Shown here one piece after another: positions 1-6,674 of a stretch of 29,048 nt of DNA (positions are counted from its first letter, which is position 1; each line of letters starts with the position of its first letter). The stretch lies in contig DATJJW010000078.1 of assembly GCA_035491935.1 (NCBI GenBank), positions 1 through 29,048 of the forward strand, given 5' to 3'. A model generated the notes under the pieces. It did no database searches, was not told where the DNA came from, and saw only the letters and a program-made list of their open reading frames with translations. This DNA is from DATJJW01 sp035491935 (lineage in GTDB: Bacteria; Pseudomonadota; Alphaproteobacteria; ATCC43930; CGMCC-115725). A program made the translations under genes and the position numbers.

Positions 1-1038
1 GCCTCCCTCTGCCTCGACTGGCTCCTGAGCACCCTGGAGGTTCCGGCGGCGCTGCTGCTCGGCCCGATGATCTGCGGCGTCTGCTTCGGTGTCTTCGGCC
101 TGGGGCTGCGCCTGCCGAAGGTGACGCTCTACGCTGCCCAATCAGTGATCGGCTGCCTGATCGCCCGCTCGCTGACACCGTCGGTGCTGGTCTCGGTCGC
201 CGGCGACTGGTTCGAGATCGGCATCGTCGTGCTTGTCAGCATCGTATTCAGCGGCTTCGTCGGTTGGGCGATCGCCAAGACGGGGACCTTGTCGCCAACA
301 ACGGCCGGCTGGGGCTCGACGCCAGGTGCCGCTGCAGCCATGGTCTCGATGGCCGAGGCCTATGGCGCAGATGTCCGGCTGGTCGCCTTCATGCAATATG
401 TCCGCGTGCTGATCGTCGTGCTGACCGCGTCATCGACCTCGCGCGTGCTGCTCAGCCTGGCCGGCGCACATGCGCCGCAGGCCCTGGCCGTAGCGACGCG
501 GCACCCGGCCCTGCTGCCGTTTCTGGGCACCGTTGCCATTGGCGCGGTCGGCGCGACGATCGGCTGGCGTTTCCGCATTCCGGCCGGCGGGCTACTAGTG
601 CCGATGGTGCTGGGCGCAATCTTTCAAGGCAGTGGTGCGGTCTCGATCACCTTGCCCGGCTGGCTGCTGGCGGTGGCCTATACCGGCATCGGCCTGTTCA
701 TCGGCTTGGGGTTCAATCGCGAGGTTCTGTTCAAGGCGCTGAAGGCGCTACCGCAAATGATGCTGGCGACCCTGATGCTGATCCTGCTCTGTGGCCTGAC
801 CGCCTGGATGCTGGTCGTCATGCTGCATGTCGATCCGCTGACCGCCTATCTCGCGACGACGCCCGGCGGCGTCGATACGGTCACCATCATCACGGTCGGC
901 AGCCAAGCGGACGTGCCGCTGGTCCTGGCGGTCCAGACGGCACGCATCTTCGCGATCATCCTGACCGGCCCCTATATCGTCAAACTGATCGAACGCCACG
1001 GCACGCCGGTCTGGCGCTTCCAGATGCCCTGGGCCTGA
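1..1038 (+). CDS. AbrB-family membrane protein (putative transporter), 5' end outside window
   Basis: The reading frame is open from base 1 to the TGA at 1036-1038, so the gene starts upstream and at least 345 codons are visible. The product is almost entirely hydrophobic, with about nine or ten membrane spans. It shows the internal duplication typical of the AbrB/'ammonia monooxygenase-like' membrane family: a first repeat with STPGA, then GAD, then a QYVR segment, and a second with TTPGG, then QADV, then QTAR. The family is thought to transport small molecules, but substrates are poorly defined. The gene converges on leuD, with only 9 bases between stop codons. Its nearness to the LeuCD/PdxA/GntR genes suggests, but does not prove, uptake or export of their substrate. 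The ATG at 67 is internal, because family sequence (a WLL...LLLGP segment) continues upstream of it. Confidence 0.82.
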   Translation, partial: ASLCLDWLLSTLEVPAALLLGPMICGVCFGVFGLGLRLPKVTLYAAQSVIGCLIARSLTPSVLVSVAGDWFEIGIVVLVSIVFSGFVGWAIAKTGTLSPTTAGWGSTPGAAAAMVSMAEAYGADVRLVAFMQYVRVLIVVLTASSTSRVLLSLAGAHAPQALAVATRHPALLPFLGTVAIGAVGATIGWRFRIPAGGLLVPMVLGAIFQGSGAVSITLPGWLLAVAYTGIGLFIGLGFNREVLFKALKALPQMMLATLMLILLCGLTAWMLVVMLHVDPLTAYLATTPGGVDTVTIITVGSQADVPLVLAVQTARIFAIILTGPYIVKLIERHGTPVWRFQMPWA

Positions 1039-1047
1039 CCCGGAAAG

Positions 1048-1656
1048 TCAGAGCCAGGGATAAGCCGCCCGCCGCCCCTTCTCGAAATCACGGATGGAAC
1101 CCGCGTCCTGCAAGGTCTCGCCGATGGCGTCGAGGCCCAGCATCAGGGCATCCTTGCGGCGCTTGTCGATCTCGAAGCGGTAGACGGCGCCGGCCACCTC
1201 AGCGGTGATCGTCTGGGCGGCGAGGTCGAGCGCCAGCACGTTGCGCTTGGGATCGCCGGCATATTCGGTGAGCCCCGCGATCTCCTTGGGCCGCAGGGTC
1301 ACGGTCAGCAAGCCGTTGCGCTGGCAATTGTCGTTGAAGATGCCGGCGAAGCTGGTGCCGATGAGGGCGCGCACGCCCATCTGCATCAGCCCCCATACCG
1401 CATGCTCGCGGCTCGAGCCGCAGCCGAAATTCGGGCCGACGACCAGGAAGCGGACATCCGCCCAAGGCGCCTGGTTCAGGATGAATTCCGGCCGAGGGCG
1501 GCGTTGCTCGTCGAAACGCTGGTCGAAGAACGCCTTCTGGCCCAGGCCCTCCCGATCGATGCCCTTCAGGAACTGCTTCGGCATGATGACATCGGTGTCG
1601 ATGTGCGGCACCGGCATGGCGGCGGCGGCACCCTTGACCGTGATGAGCGGTTCCAT
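1048..1656 (-). CDS. leuD: 3-isopropylmalate dehydratase small subunit (LeuD family)
   Basis: This is the swivel-domain subunit of an aconitase-superfamily hydro-lyase. It would pair with the large subunit encoded just upstream to isomerise 2-isopropylmalate to 3-isopropylmalate, or an analogous alkylmalate. The 202-residue length is usual for LeuD. The N-terminal DTDVIMPKQFLKGI segment and the central NFGCGSSREHAVW loop are the family signatures, and the C-terminal part (FNDNCQRNGLL) also fits. The start lies 3 bases past the leuC stop, and an AGGAG motif 7 bases upstream of the ATG sits inside the end of leuC, so the two are translationally linked. The family call is firm. A role in leucine synthesis specifically is less so, because of the neighbouring PdxA, GntR and AbrB genes. 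Confidence 0.9.
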   Translation of the reverse strand: MEPLITVKGAAAAMPVPHIDTDVIMPKQFLKGIDREGLGQKAFFDQRFDEQRRPRPEFILNQAPWADVRFLVVGPNFGCGSSREHAVWGLMQMGVRALIGTSFAGIFNDNCQRNGLLTVTLRPKEIAGLTEYAGDPKRNVLALDLAAQTITAEVAGAVYRFEIDKRRKDALMLGLDAIGETLQDAGSIRDFEKGRRAAYPWL

Positions 1657-1659
1657 GGA

Positions 1660-3081
1660 TCAGCTCCTGTCGAATTTGCGCACATCGGCCAGATGGCCGG
1701 AGATGGCGGCGGCCGCGACCATGGCCGGGCTCATGAGATGGGTGCGGGCGCCTGTGCCCTGACGCCCTTCGAAATTGCGATTGGTGCTGGAGGCGCAACG
1801 TTCGCCCGGTTCCAGCACGTCGTCATTCATGGCGAGGCACATGGAGCAGCCGGATTGCCGCCACTCGAACCCCGCCTCCAGGAACACCTTGTCCAACCCC
1901 TCGGCCTCGGCGGCGCGGCGCACCGCCGTCGAGCCCGGCACGATGATGGCGCGCACCCCCGTCGCCACCCTGCGGCCGCGCACGATCGAGGCCGCATCAC
2001 GCAGATCGTCGATACGCGCATTGGTGCAGGAACCGATGAAGGCATGGTCGATGCGGATCTCTTCCATCCGCGTACCCGGTTGCAGGCCCATATAGGCCAG
2101 CGCCCGCTCCATGCCGGCCCGGCGCACCGGATCGGTCTCGGTCGTGGGATCGGGCACGGATGCCCCGATCTCGACCGCCTGGTCGGGGCTGGTGCCCCAG
2201 GTCACCTGCGGCTGGATGGCATTGGCATCGAGCGCCACTTCCTGGTCGAACACCGCGCCCTCGTCGCTCTTGAGCGTCTGCCAATAGGCCAGCGCCTGGT
2301 CCCAGAGCGCGCCTTTCGGTGCACGCTCGGTCCCTTTCAGATAGTCGTAGACTTTCTGGTCGGGCGCCACGATGGCGCCGCGCGCACCACACTCGACCGC
2401 CATGTTGCAGATGGTCATGCGGCCGGCGACGCCGAGATCGCTGATCGCGGAGCCAGCAAATTCGATGGCATATCCCACCGCGCCATCGGCACCGATCTTG
2501 GCAATGAGCGCCATGACGATGTCCTTGGCGGTCATGCCGGCACCGAGATTGCCGGAGACAGTGACCCGCATGGTCTTCAGCCGTTTGTAGACCAGGGTCT
2601 GGGTCGCAAGGTAATGCTCGATATCCGAGGTGCCGATGCCGAAGCCCAGGGCGCCCAGCGCGCCATAGGTGGTCGTGTGGCTGTCACCCGCCGCCACGAC
2701 CATGCCCGGCAGCACCAGCCCCAGCTCCGTCATCACCACATGCTCGATGCCCTGGCGTGGGTCGAGAGTGTCGAAGATTTCCAGCCCGAAATCCTTGGCG
2801 TTGCGGCCGAAATAGGCGACCTGCGCCGCGGCCTCGCCATCATCGATATGGGTCGTGCGCTGGGGGGCGGTCGGGTTGACGTGATCGACGACACAGAGAT
2901 TGGCCTCCGGCCGCCAGACCTTGCGTCCCGCCTCGCGCAGGCCGCTGAAGGCCTGCGGGCTGGTGTATTCGTTCAGCACGGTGCGGTCGATATAGAGCAG
3001 GATCTGCTCCCCGCCCTCCAACCTCTTCACGGTGTTGGCATCGACCAGCTTGTCGTAGAGCGTGCGGGGTGTAGAAGCCAT
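1660..3081 (-). CDS. leuC: 3-isopropylmalate dehydratase large subunit (LeuC family)
   Basis: This is the iron-sulfur catalytic subunit partnering LeuD. From the preferred start it is 473 residues, normal for bacterial LeuC. The three [4Fe-4S] ligands are visible: Cys352 in GSCTN, and Cys412 and Cys415 in GCSMC. GDSHTTTYGALG (about 132-143) and the STNRNFEGRQG segment near the C terminus are also conserved. An ATG at 3090 is in frame, but the ATG at 3081 is better placed: an AGGG lies 9 bases before it, whereas the same motif touches the upstream ATG. Residues 66-71 read DHVNPT where canonical bacterial LeuC has DHNVPT or similar, a substitution next to the active-site region. Expression is probably driven by the promoter shared back-to-back with the PdxA gene. 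It could be a catabolic paralogue acting on another alkylmalate. Confidence 0.9.
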   Translation of the reverse strand: MASTPRTLYDKLVDANTVKRLEGGEQILLYIDRTVLNEYTSPQAFSGLREAGRKVWRPEANLCVVDHVNPTAPQRTTHIDDGEAAAQVAYFGRNAKDFGLEIFDTLDPRQGIEHVVMTELGLVLPGMVVAAGDSHTTTYGALGALGFGIGTSDIEHYLATQTLVYKRLKTMRVTVSGNLGAGMTAKDIVMALIAKIGADGAVGYAIEFAGSAISDLGVAGRMTICNMAVECGARGAIVAPDQKVYDYLKGTERAPKGALWDQALAYWQTLKSDEGAVFDQEVALDANAIQPQVTWGTSPDQAVEIGASVPDPTTETDPVRRAGMERALAYMGLQPGTRMEEIRIDHAFIGSCTNARIDDLRDAASIVRGRRVATGVRAIIVPGSTAVRRAAEAEGLDKVFLEAGFEWRQSGCSMCLAMNDDVLEPGERCASSTNRNFEGRQGTGARTHLMSPAMVAAAAISGHLADVRKFDRS

Positions 3082-3127
3082 GTCGCGCATCCCTGATCTT
3101 GACGTTGGGCTGCCTCAAGCGAGCCGG

Positions 3128-3168
3128 GTTGTGTGGTTTTGTATTCCGGTATACAAATTCGCACAACC
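3128..3168. promoter_or_regulatory. Overlapping divergent promoters with nested dyad between leuC and pdxA-like gene
   Basis: The plus strand carries TTGTGT (3129-3134), 17 bases, then TACAAA (3152-3157), pointing at the PdxA-family gene. The minus strand carries TTGTGC (3166 to 3161), 17 bases, then TACAAA (3143 to 3138), pointing at leuC. The two promoters interpenetrate, so each -10 lies in the other's spacer. The same bases form an 18-bp inverted repeat with arms TTGTAT (3139-3144) and ATACAA (3151-3156), inside an outer dyad GGTTGTG (3128-3134) / CACAACC (3162-3168). A regulator binding the dyad would cover both promoters, and the GntR protein encoded at 4298 is the obvious candidate. 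The boxes are read by eye and not experimentally placed. Confidence 0.55.
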
Positions 3169-3198
3169 GAAAACCCACCGCCTTCAGGGACGATCGCC

Positions 3199-4278
3199 AT
3201 GACCGCAGAAACCGCCGCCCGGACCACCGACAAACCCGTCTTCACCAAGGAGAACGAGACACGCCCGCGCATCGCCTTCCTGCTCGGCGACTGCACCGGC
3301 ATCGGGCCGGAACTGGTGGCGAAGATCCTGGCCGAGGGCAAGATGGCCGAGCATGCGCGGCTGGTCGTGGTCGGCGACGCCCGCGTGCTGGAGCGCGGCA
3401 TGAACGATGCCAAGGTCGATTTCAAATGGGCCCGCGTTGACAACGTGCCGTCGATCGACTGGTACAATGGCGTGGTGCCGATGATCGACCTCAAGAATGT
3501 CGATCCGGCGAAATTCCCGCAGGGCGTGGGCTCGGCGGAATCGGGCAAGCTGACCGGCGACACCCTGGCCTATGCCATTGGCCTCGCGCAGAAGGGCGAG
3601 GTCGATGCGGTGACGTTCGCGCCGCTCAACAAGCGCGCCATGTATGATGGCGGCTGGAAATTCCATGACGAGCATCAGATGTTTGCGCATCTGCTCGGCC
3701 ATAACGGCCATTTCAGCGAGATGAACGTGATCGATGGCCAGTGGATGACGCGCGTGACCTCCCATGTCTCGCTGCGTCAGGCGCTCGACCAGATCACGCC
3801 GCAGCGTATCGAGGCCTCGCTGAAGCTGGCGGATTGGGCCATGAAAGCGGCCGGGATCGAAAAGCCGCGCATCGCCGTGGCGGCATTGAACCCGCATAAT
3901 GGCGAGGGCGGCCTATTCGGCATGGAGGAGATCGAGATCATCCGGCCGACCGTCGAGAAGATGGCGGCCGAGGGTATCGACTGCAAAGGCCCCTTCGCCT
4001 CGGACACCGTCTACATCAAGGCGTTCGCCGGCGAATATGACAGCGTGCTGTCGATGTATCACGACCAGGGCCAGATCGCGACCAAGCTCAAGGGCTTCAA
4101 CCGTGGCGTGACCATCACGGCCGGCTTGCGCGTCGTCTTCACCACGCCCTCGCACGGCACCGCCTTCGACATCGTCGGGACCGGCACCTGCAACACCGGC
4201 GCCACCGAGAACGCGATCATGCTCGCGGTCAAGATGGCCAGCCGATCGAAGCCCGGCGAGGCCGCCCCGTCCTTCTGA
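3199..4278 (+). CDS. PdxA-family NAD-dependent dehydrogenase (PdxA2-like)
   Basis: The product belongs to the 4-hydroxythreonine-4-phosphate dehydrogenase family, whose members oxidise a hydroxyl next to a carboxyl-bearing carbon, often with decarboxylation. It has 359 residues. The three metal-binding histidines of the family are present as His189 (TSHVSLR), His233 (NPHNGEGG) and His288 (YHDQG), with spacings like those of E. coli PdxA, and the C-terminal HGTAFDIVGTG segment is conserved. The glycine-rich N-terminal motif reads GDCTGIGPE rather than the canonical GDPAGIGPE. I start it at 3199 because AGGGA lies 8 bases upstream; an in-frame codon at 3133 would lie inside the promoter. No DUF1537 kinase is nearby, so the phospho-D-threonate route is not supported here. 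Terephthalate dihydrodiol dehydrogenases are also PdxA homologues, so substrate assignment is open. Confidence 0.85.
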   Translation: MTAETAARTTDKPVFTKENETRPRIAFLLGDCTGIGPELVAKILAEGKMAEHARLVVVGDARVLERGMNDAKVDFKWARVDNVPSIDWYNGVVPMIDLKNVDPAKFPQGVGSAESGKLTGDTLAYAIGLAQKGEVDAVTFAPLNKRAMYDGGWKFHDEHQMFAHLLGHNGHFSEMNVIDGQWMTRVTSHVSLRQALDQITPQRIEASLKLADWAMKAAGIEKPRIAVAALNPHNGEGGLFGMEEIEIIRPTVEKMAAEGIDCKGPFASDTVYIKAFAGEYDSVLSMYHDQGQIATKLKGFNRGVTITAGLRVVFTTPSHGTAFDIVGTGTCNTGATENAIMLAVKMASRSKPGEAAPSF

Positions 4279-4297
4279 TTGGGGGGGAAGACCGATC

Positions 4298-4978
4298 ATG
4301 GATGGCGAGCGCGCGATCTTGCCGCCGCTCGATGCACCGGCGAACACGACGCTCGCCGGCCGCATCGCCGAGCATCTGAAGCGGCAGATCGTCACCGGCG
4401 CGTTGCGCGCCGGCCAGAAGCTGATCGAGAAGGAGATCGCCGCGGCGTGCAATGTCAGCCGCACGCCGCTGCGCGAGGCGCTGGGCCGCCTGGTCAATGA
4501 GGGCCTGGCGGTCAGCATCCCCTATCGCGGCATCTTCGTGCGCGAGATCGATCTCGACCAGATGCGCGAGATCTACGAGCTGCGGGTGGCCATCGAGGGG
4601 CTGGCCGCCTTCCTCGCCGCCGATCGTGCGGGTGCCGCCGATTTGGACGCGCTCCAGGATTTGCTCGACGCCATGGATGCCGAGCCCGTCGACCACGAGG
4701 CAGCGAACCTGAAGCTGCTCAACGAACGCTTCCACCGCAAGATCGCCGAGATCGCCGGCAATTCCCTGTTGCCCCGGCAGATGGACGAGATCTGGAGCCG
4801 GGTCAGCCTGGCACGCACCGATAATTGGTCGACCACGGGCCGCGGCGAAACCAGCCGCCTCGAACACCACGCGATATTCCATGCCATCCGTGACGGCGCC
4901 GCCGACGAGGCCCGGCGCCTGGCCGAAGCCCATGTCCGCGCCGCCTGGGCCGATGTCGAACCGTTCCTGGCGAAGTAG
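4298..4978 (+). CDS. GntR-family transcriptional regulator with FCD ligand domain
   Basis: This 226-residue protein has the usual length and layout for the FadR/VanR-type subgroup. An N-terminal winged helix-turn-helix spans about residues 20-85, with the typical SRTPLREALGRL recognition segment and a YRGIFV wing. An all-helical FCD domain spans about 90-215, with metal-ligand-type histidines in NERFHRK, EHHAIFH and AHVRAAW. It follows the PdxA-family gene by 19 bases on the same strand and is probably co-transcribed. Such regulators usually repress a local metabolic operon and are released by an organic acid. The dyad between leuC and the PdxA gene is the likely target. Its stop codon directly abuts the stop of the convergent reductase gene. 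Confidence 0.9.
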   Translation: MDGERAILPPLDAPANTTLAGRIAEHLKRQIVTGALRAGQKLIEKEIAAACNVSRTPLREALGRLVNEGLAVSIPYRGIFVREIDLDQMREIYELRVAIEGLAAFLAADRAGAADLDALQDLLDAMDAEPVDHEAANLKLLNERFHRKIAEIAGNSLLPRQMDEIWSRVSLARTDNWSTTGRGETSRLEHHAIFHAIRDGAADEARRLAEAHVRAAWADVEPFLAK

Positions 4979-6070
4979 TTAGGGAATCAGCCGATCGCGC
5001 CGCAGCTGGTCGAACAGGGTGAAGAAGGCTTCGTCGGTCGGCTGATATGAGGTGAAGCCGAGCTTCCGGCTCTTGCTCATATCGGTCACCACCTCGATCG
5101 GGCGGCCGAGATCGGCATCGGTATGCCAGGGCGAGACGAGCCGATGCAGGTCCGCTTCCGCCAGATCATGGCGGGCCGATATCTCGCGCCAGATCGGCGC
5201 ATCCCTGGCCATCTGCTTTTCCAGAGGCCGCACCGCCCCGCCGAAGGCCTCCCCGGCAATACCGAACCATCCGGCGATGCGAGCCCACATCCAATTCCAG
5301 CGGAAGATATCGCCATTGACGATGTTGAAATCCTGGTTGGCCGCCGCCGGTGTCGTCGAGGCCCAGAGCAGGTGCCGGGCAAGCTGCCCCGCATCGGTCA
5401 TGTCGGTGAGGCCGTTCCATTGCGCGGCGACGCCGGGGAAACGAAAAGGCCGTCCGGTCGCCTTGCAGATCGAGGCATAGACGGCAAGCGTCGTGCCCAT
5501 GTTCATGGCGTTGCCCACGGCCTTGCCGATGATGGTATGCGGTCGATGGATGCTCCAGGCGAAGCCGTCGCGTTCCGCCGCCATGAAGACCTCGTCCTCC
5601 TGGGCGTAGTAGAAATTGTCGACGTCGAGCCGGCCTTGTTCCTCGCGGAACGGCGTTTGCGGCAGCTTGCCCTTGCCATAGGCCTCGAAGGGACCGAGGT
5701 AGTGCTTGAGCCCGGTCACCAGCGCCACGTGACGCACGCTCCTGGCCGGCCGCAGCACGTCGAGCAGGTTGCGCACCAACGCCGCGTTGACACGGATATT
5801 CACCGCCTCGCTCTCCTGCCTCAGCCAGGTGGTGATGAAGACATGGGTGGGATCGAGCCCGGCAAGCCCCTGGACCAGGGATGCGGGATCGAGCAGGTCC
5901 GCGACGACCGGTATCACGCCCGGCGGCACCATCGGCCGGCGCGCCAGACCCCAGACCCGCCATCCGGCCTCCTTGAGGATTTCCGCCGCGGCACTGCCGG
6001 CGATGCCGCTCGCGCCCACCACCAGCGCCTTGCCGGTGGCCGCCTTGTTCCCGATCACTGTCTCGTCCAA
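4979..6070 (-). CDS. PRISE-like SDR family NAD(P)-dependent oxidoreductase
   Basis: This 363-residue extended short-chain dehydrogenase/reductase resembles the progesterone 5-beta-reductase/iridoid synthase (PRISE) group, which reduces activated C=C bonds of enones with NADPH. The nucleotide-binding motif GASGIAGS lies near the N terminus (about 19-26). The PRISE catalytic signatures are both present: GLKHYLGPFEAYGK, which carries the lysine, and NFYYAQED, which carries the tyrosine. HRPHTIIGKAVGNAMN follows. The start is a TTG at 6070, chosen because AGGAG sits 8 bases upstream (6079-6083 on this strand) and no better ATG precedes the nucleotide-binding motif. It is divergent from an HxlR regulator, a common arrangement for enone or aldehyde reductases that respond to electrophiles. 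The substrate is unknown. Confidence 0.85.
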   Translation of the reverse strand: MDETVIGNKAATGKALVVGASGIAGSAAAEILKEAGWRVWGLARRPMVPPGVIPVVADLLDPASLVQGLAGLDPTHVFITTWLRQESEAVNIRVNAALVRNLLDVLRPARSVRHVALVTGLKHYLGPFEAYGKGKLPQTPFREEQGRLDVDNFYYAQEDEVFMAAERDGFAWSIHRPHTIIGKAVGNAMNMGTTLAVYASICKATGRPFRFPGVAAQWNGLTDMTDAGQLARHLLWASTTPAAANQDFNIVNGDIFRWNWMWARIAGWFGIAGEAFGGAVRPLEKQMARDAPIWREISARHDLAEADLHRLVSPWHTDADLGRPIEVVTDMSKSRKLGFTSYQPTDEAFFTLFDQLRRDRLIP

Positions 6071-6252
6071 TATCGCCGCTCCTAAAGCCGATCCGACCCG
6101 AACGGTGCGTCGGTCTCTCGATCCTCGACCAAGAAGACCACGATTCAGATTTGGGGACGTCCCGCCCTGAAATCATCGTGATCCAGCAGTTAGAGCGAGC
6201 ATGTGGTCCTGCGGGGCGTTTCATTCTAGAAGGCACCCATCGGAGACATAGA

Positions 6253-6264
6253 TACCTTGAGGTA
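6253..6264. promoter_or_regulatory. Candidate HxlR operator upstream of the HxlR gene
   Basis: An inverted repeat TACCT-TG-AGGTA ends 6 bases before the ATG at 6271. Its arms resemble the TACC/GGTA arms of the dyad at the second HxlR gene in this window (8354-8373). The right arm overlaps the ribosome-binding site GAGGT, so bound protein would also block translation initiation. The 200-base gap to the divergent reductase gene has a GGGACGTCCC palindrome at 6154-6163 and no clear promoter boxes that I could place. Confidence 0.4.
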
Positions 6265-6270
6265 ACCATC

Positions 6271-6642
6271 ATGGATGCGGGCTCGGCCGACGACACCTGG
6301 CGCGAGGATTGCGCCCCCAGGCGGGTGCTGGAGATCCTCGCCGGCAAATGGACGAGCATGATCCTGCATGTGCTCGATGCCCGCCATGGCGGCTGCGCGC
6401 GTACGGGCGTGCTGCTGCGCAGCCTGCCCGGCATCTCGAAGAAGATGCTGACCCAGACCTTGCGAGACATGGAAGCGTCAGGATTGGTCACGCGGCGCAT
6501 TCATGGCACCGTACCGCCTGCGGTCGACTACACGCTGACCCCGCTGGGGCGGCGCTTCGTCGAACCGATCGAACTGCTCTATGCCTGGGCCCGCGACAAT
6601 GCCGATGCCCTGGAGGCGCTGGTCGCCAAGCCGCGAGGTTAG
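6271..6642 (+). CDS. HxlR-family winged-helix transcriptional regulator
   Basis: I start this 123-residue protein at 6271, where GAGGT lies 7 bases before the ATG; the same frame is open upstream but lacks family sequence. The HxlR winged helix is clear: an N-terminal cysteine (REDCAPRRVLEILAGKW), then the GISKKMLTQTLRDMEASGLV recognition region and a YTLTPLG wing. Family members are small dimeric repressors or activators, often sensing electrophiles or redox state through the N-terminal cysteine. It is divergent from the PRISE-like reductase and probably controls it. It converges with the patatin gene, with 32 bases between stop codons. Confidence 0.88.
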   Translation: MDAGSADDTWREDCAPRRVLEILAGKWTSMILHVLDARHGGCARTGVLLRSLPGISKKMLTQTLRDMEASGLVTRRIHGTVPPAVDYTLTPLGRRFVEPIELLYAWARDNADALEALVAKPRG

Positions 6643-6674
6643 ACGAAGCGATCCTGCGACCGGTGTCCGACCGC

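Noticed and set aside
1402..3096. Plus-strand open frame opposite leuCD
   Set aside because: It spans two real genes on the other strand and lacks any domain; leuC and leuD carry all expected motifs.
3133..3198. Upstream extension of the PdxA-family gene
   Set aside because: It would place coding sequence inside the divergent promoter and dyad; the ATG at 3199 has a good ribosome-binding site and family sequence begins after it.
6154..6163. GGGACGTCCC palindrome as a further operator
   Set aside because: A 10-bp perfect palindrome is expected many times by chance in a window this size, and it has no promoter context or second copy.
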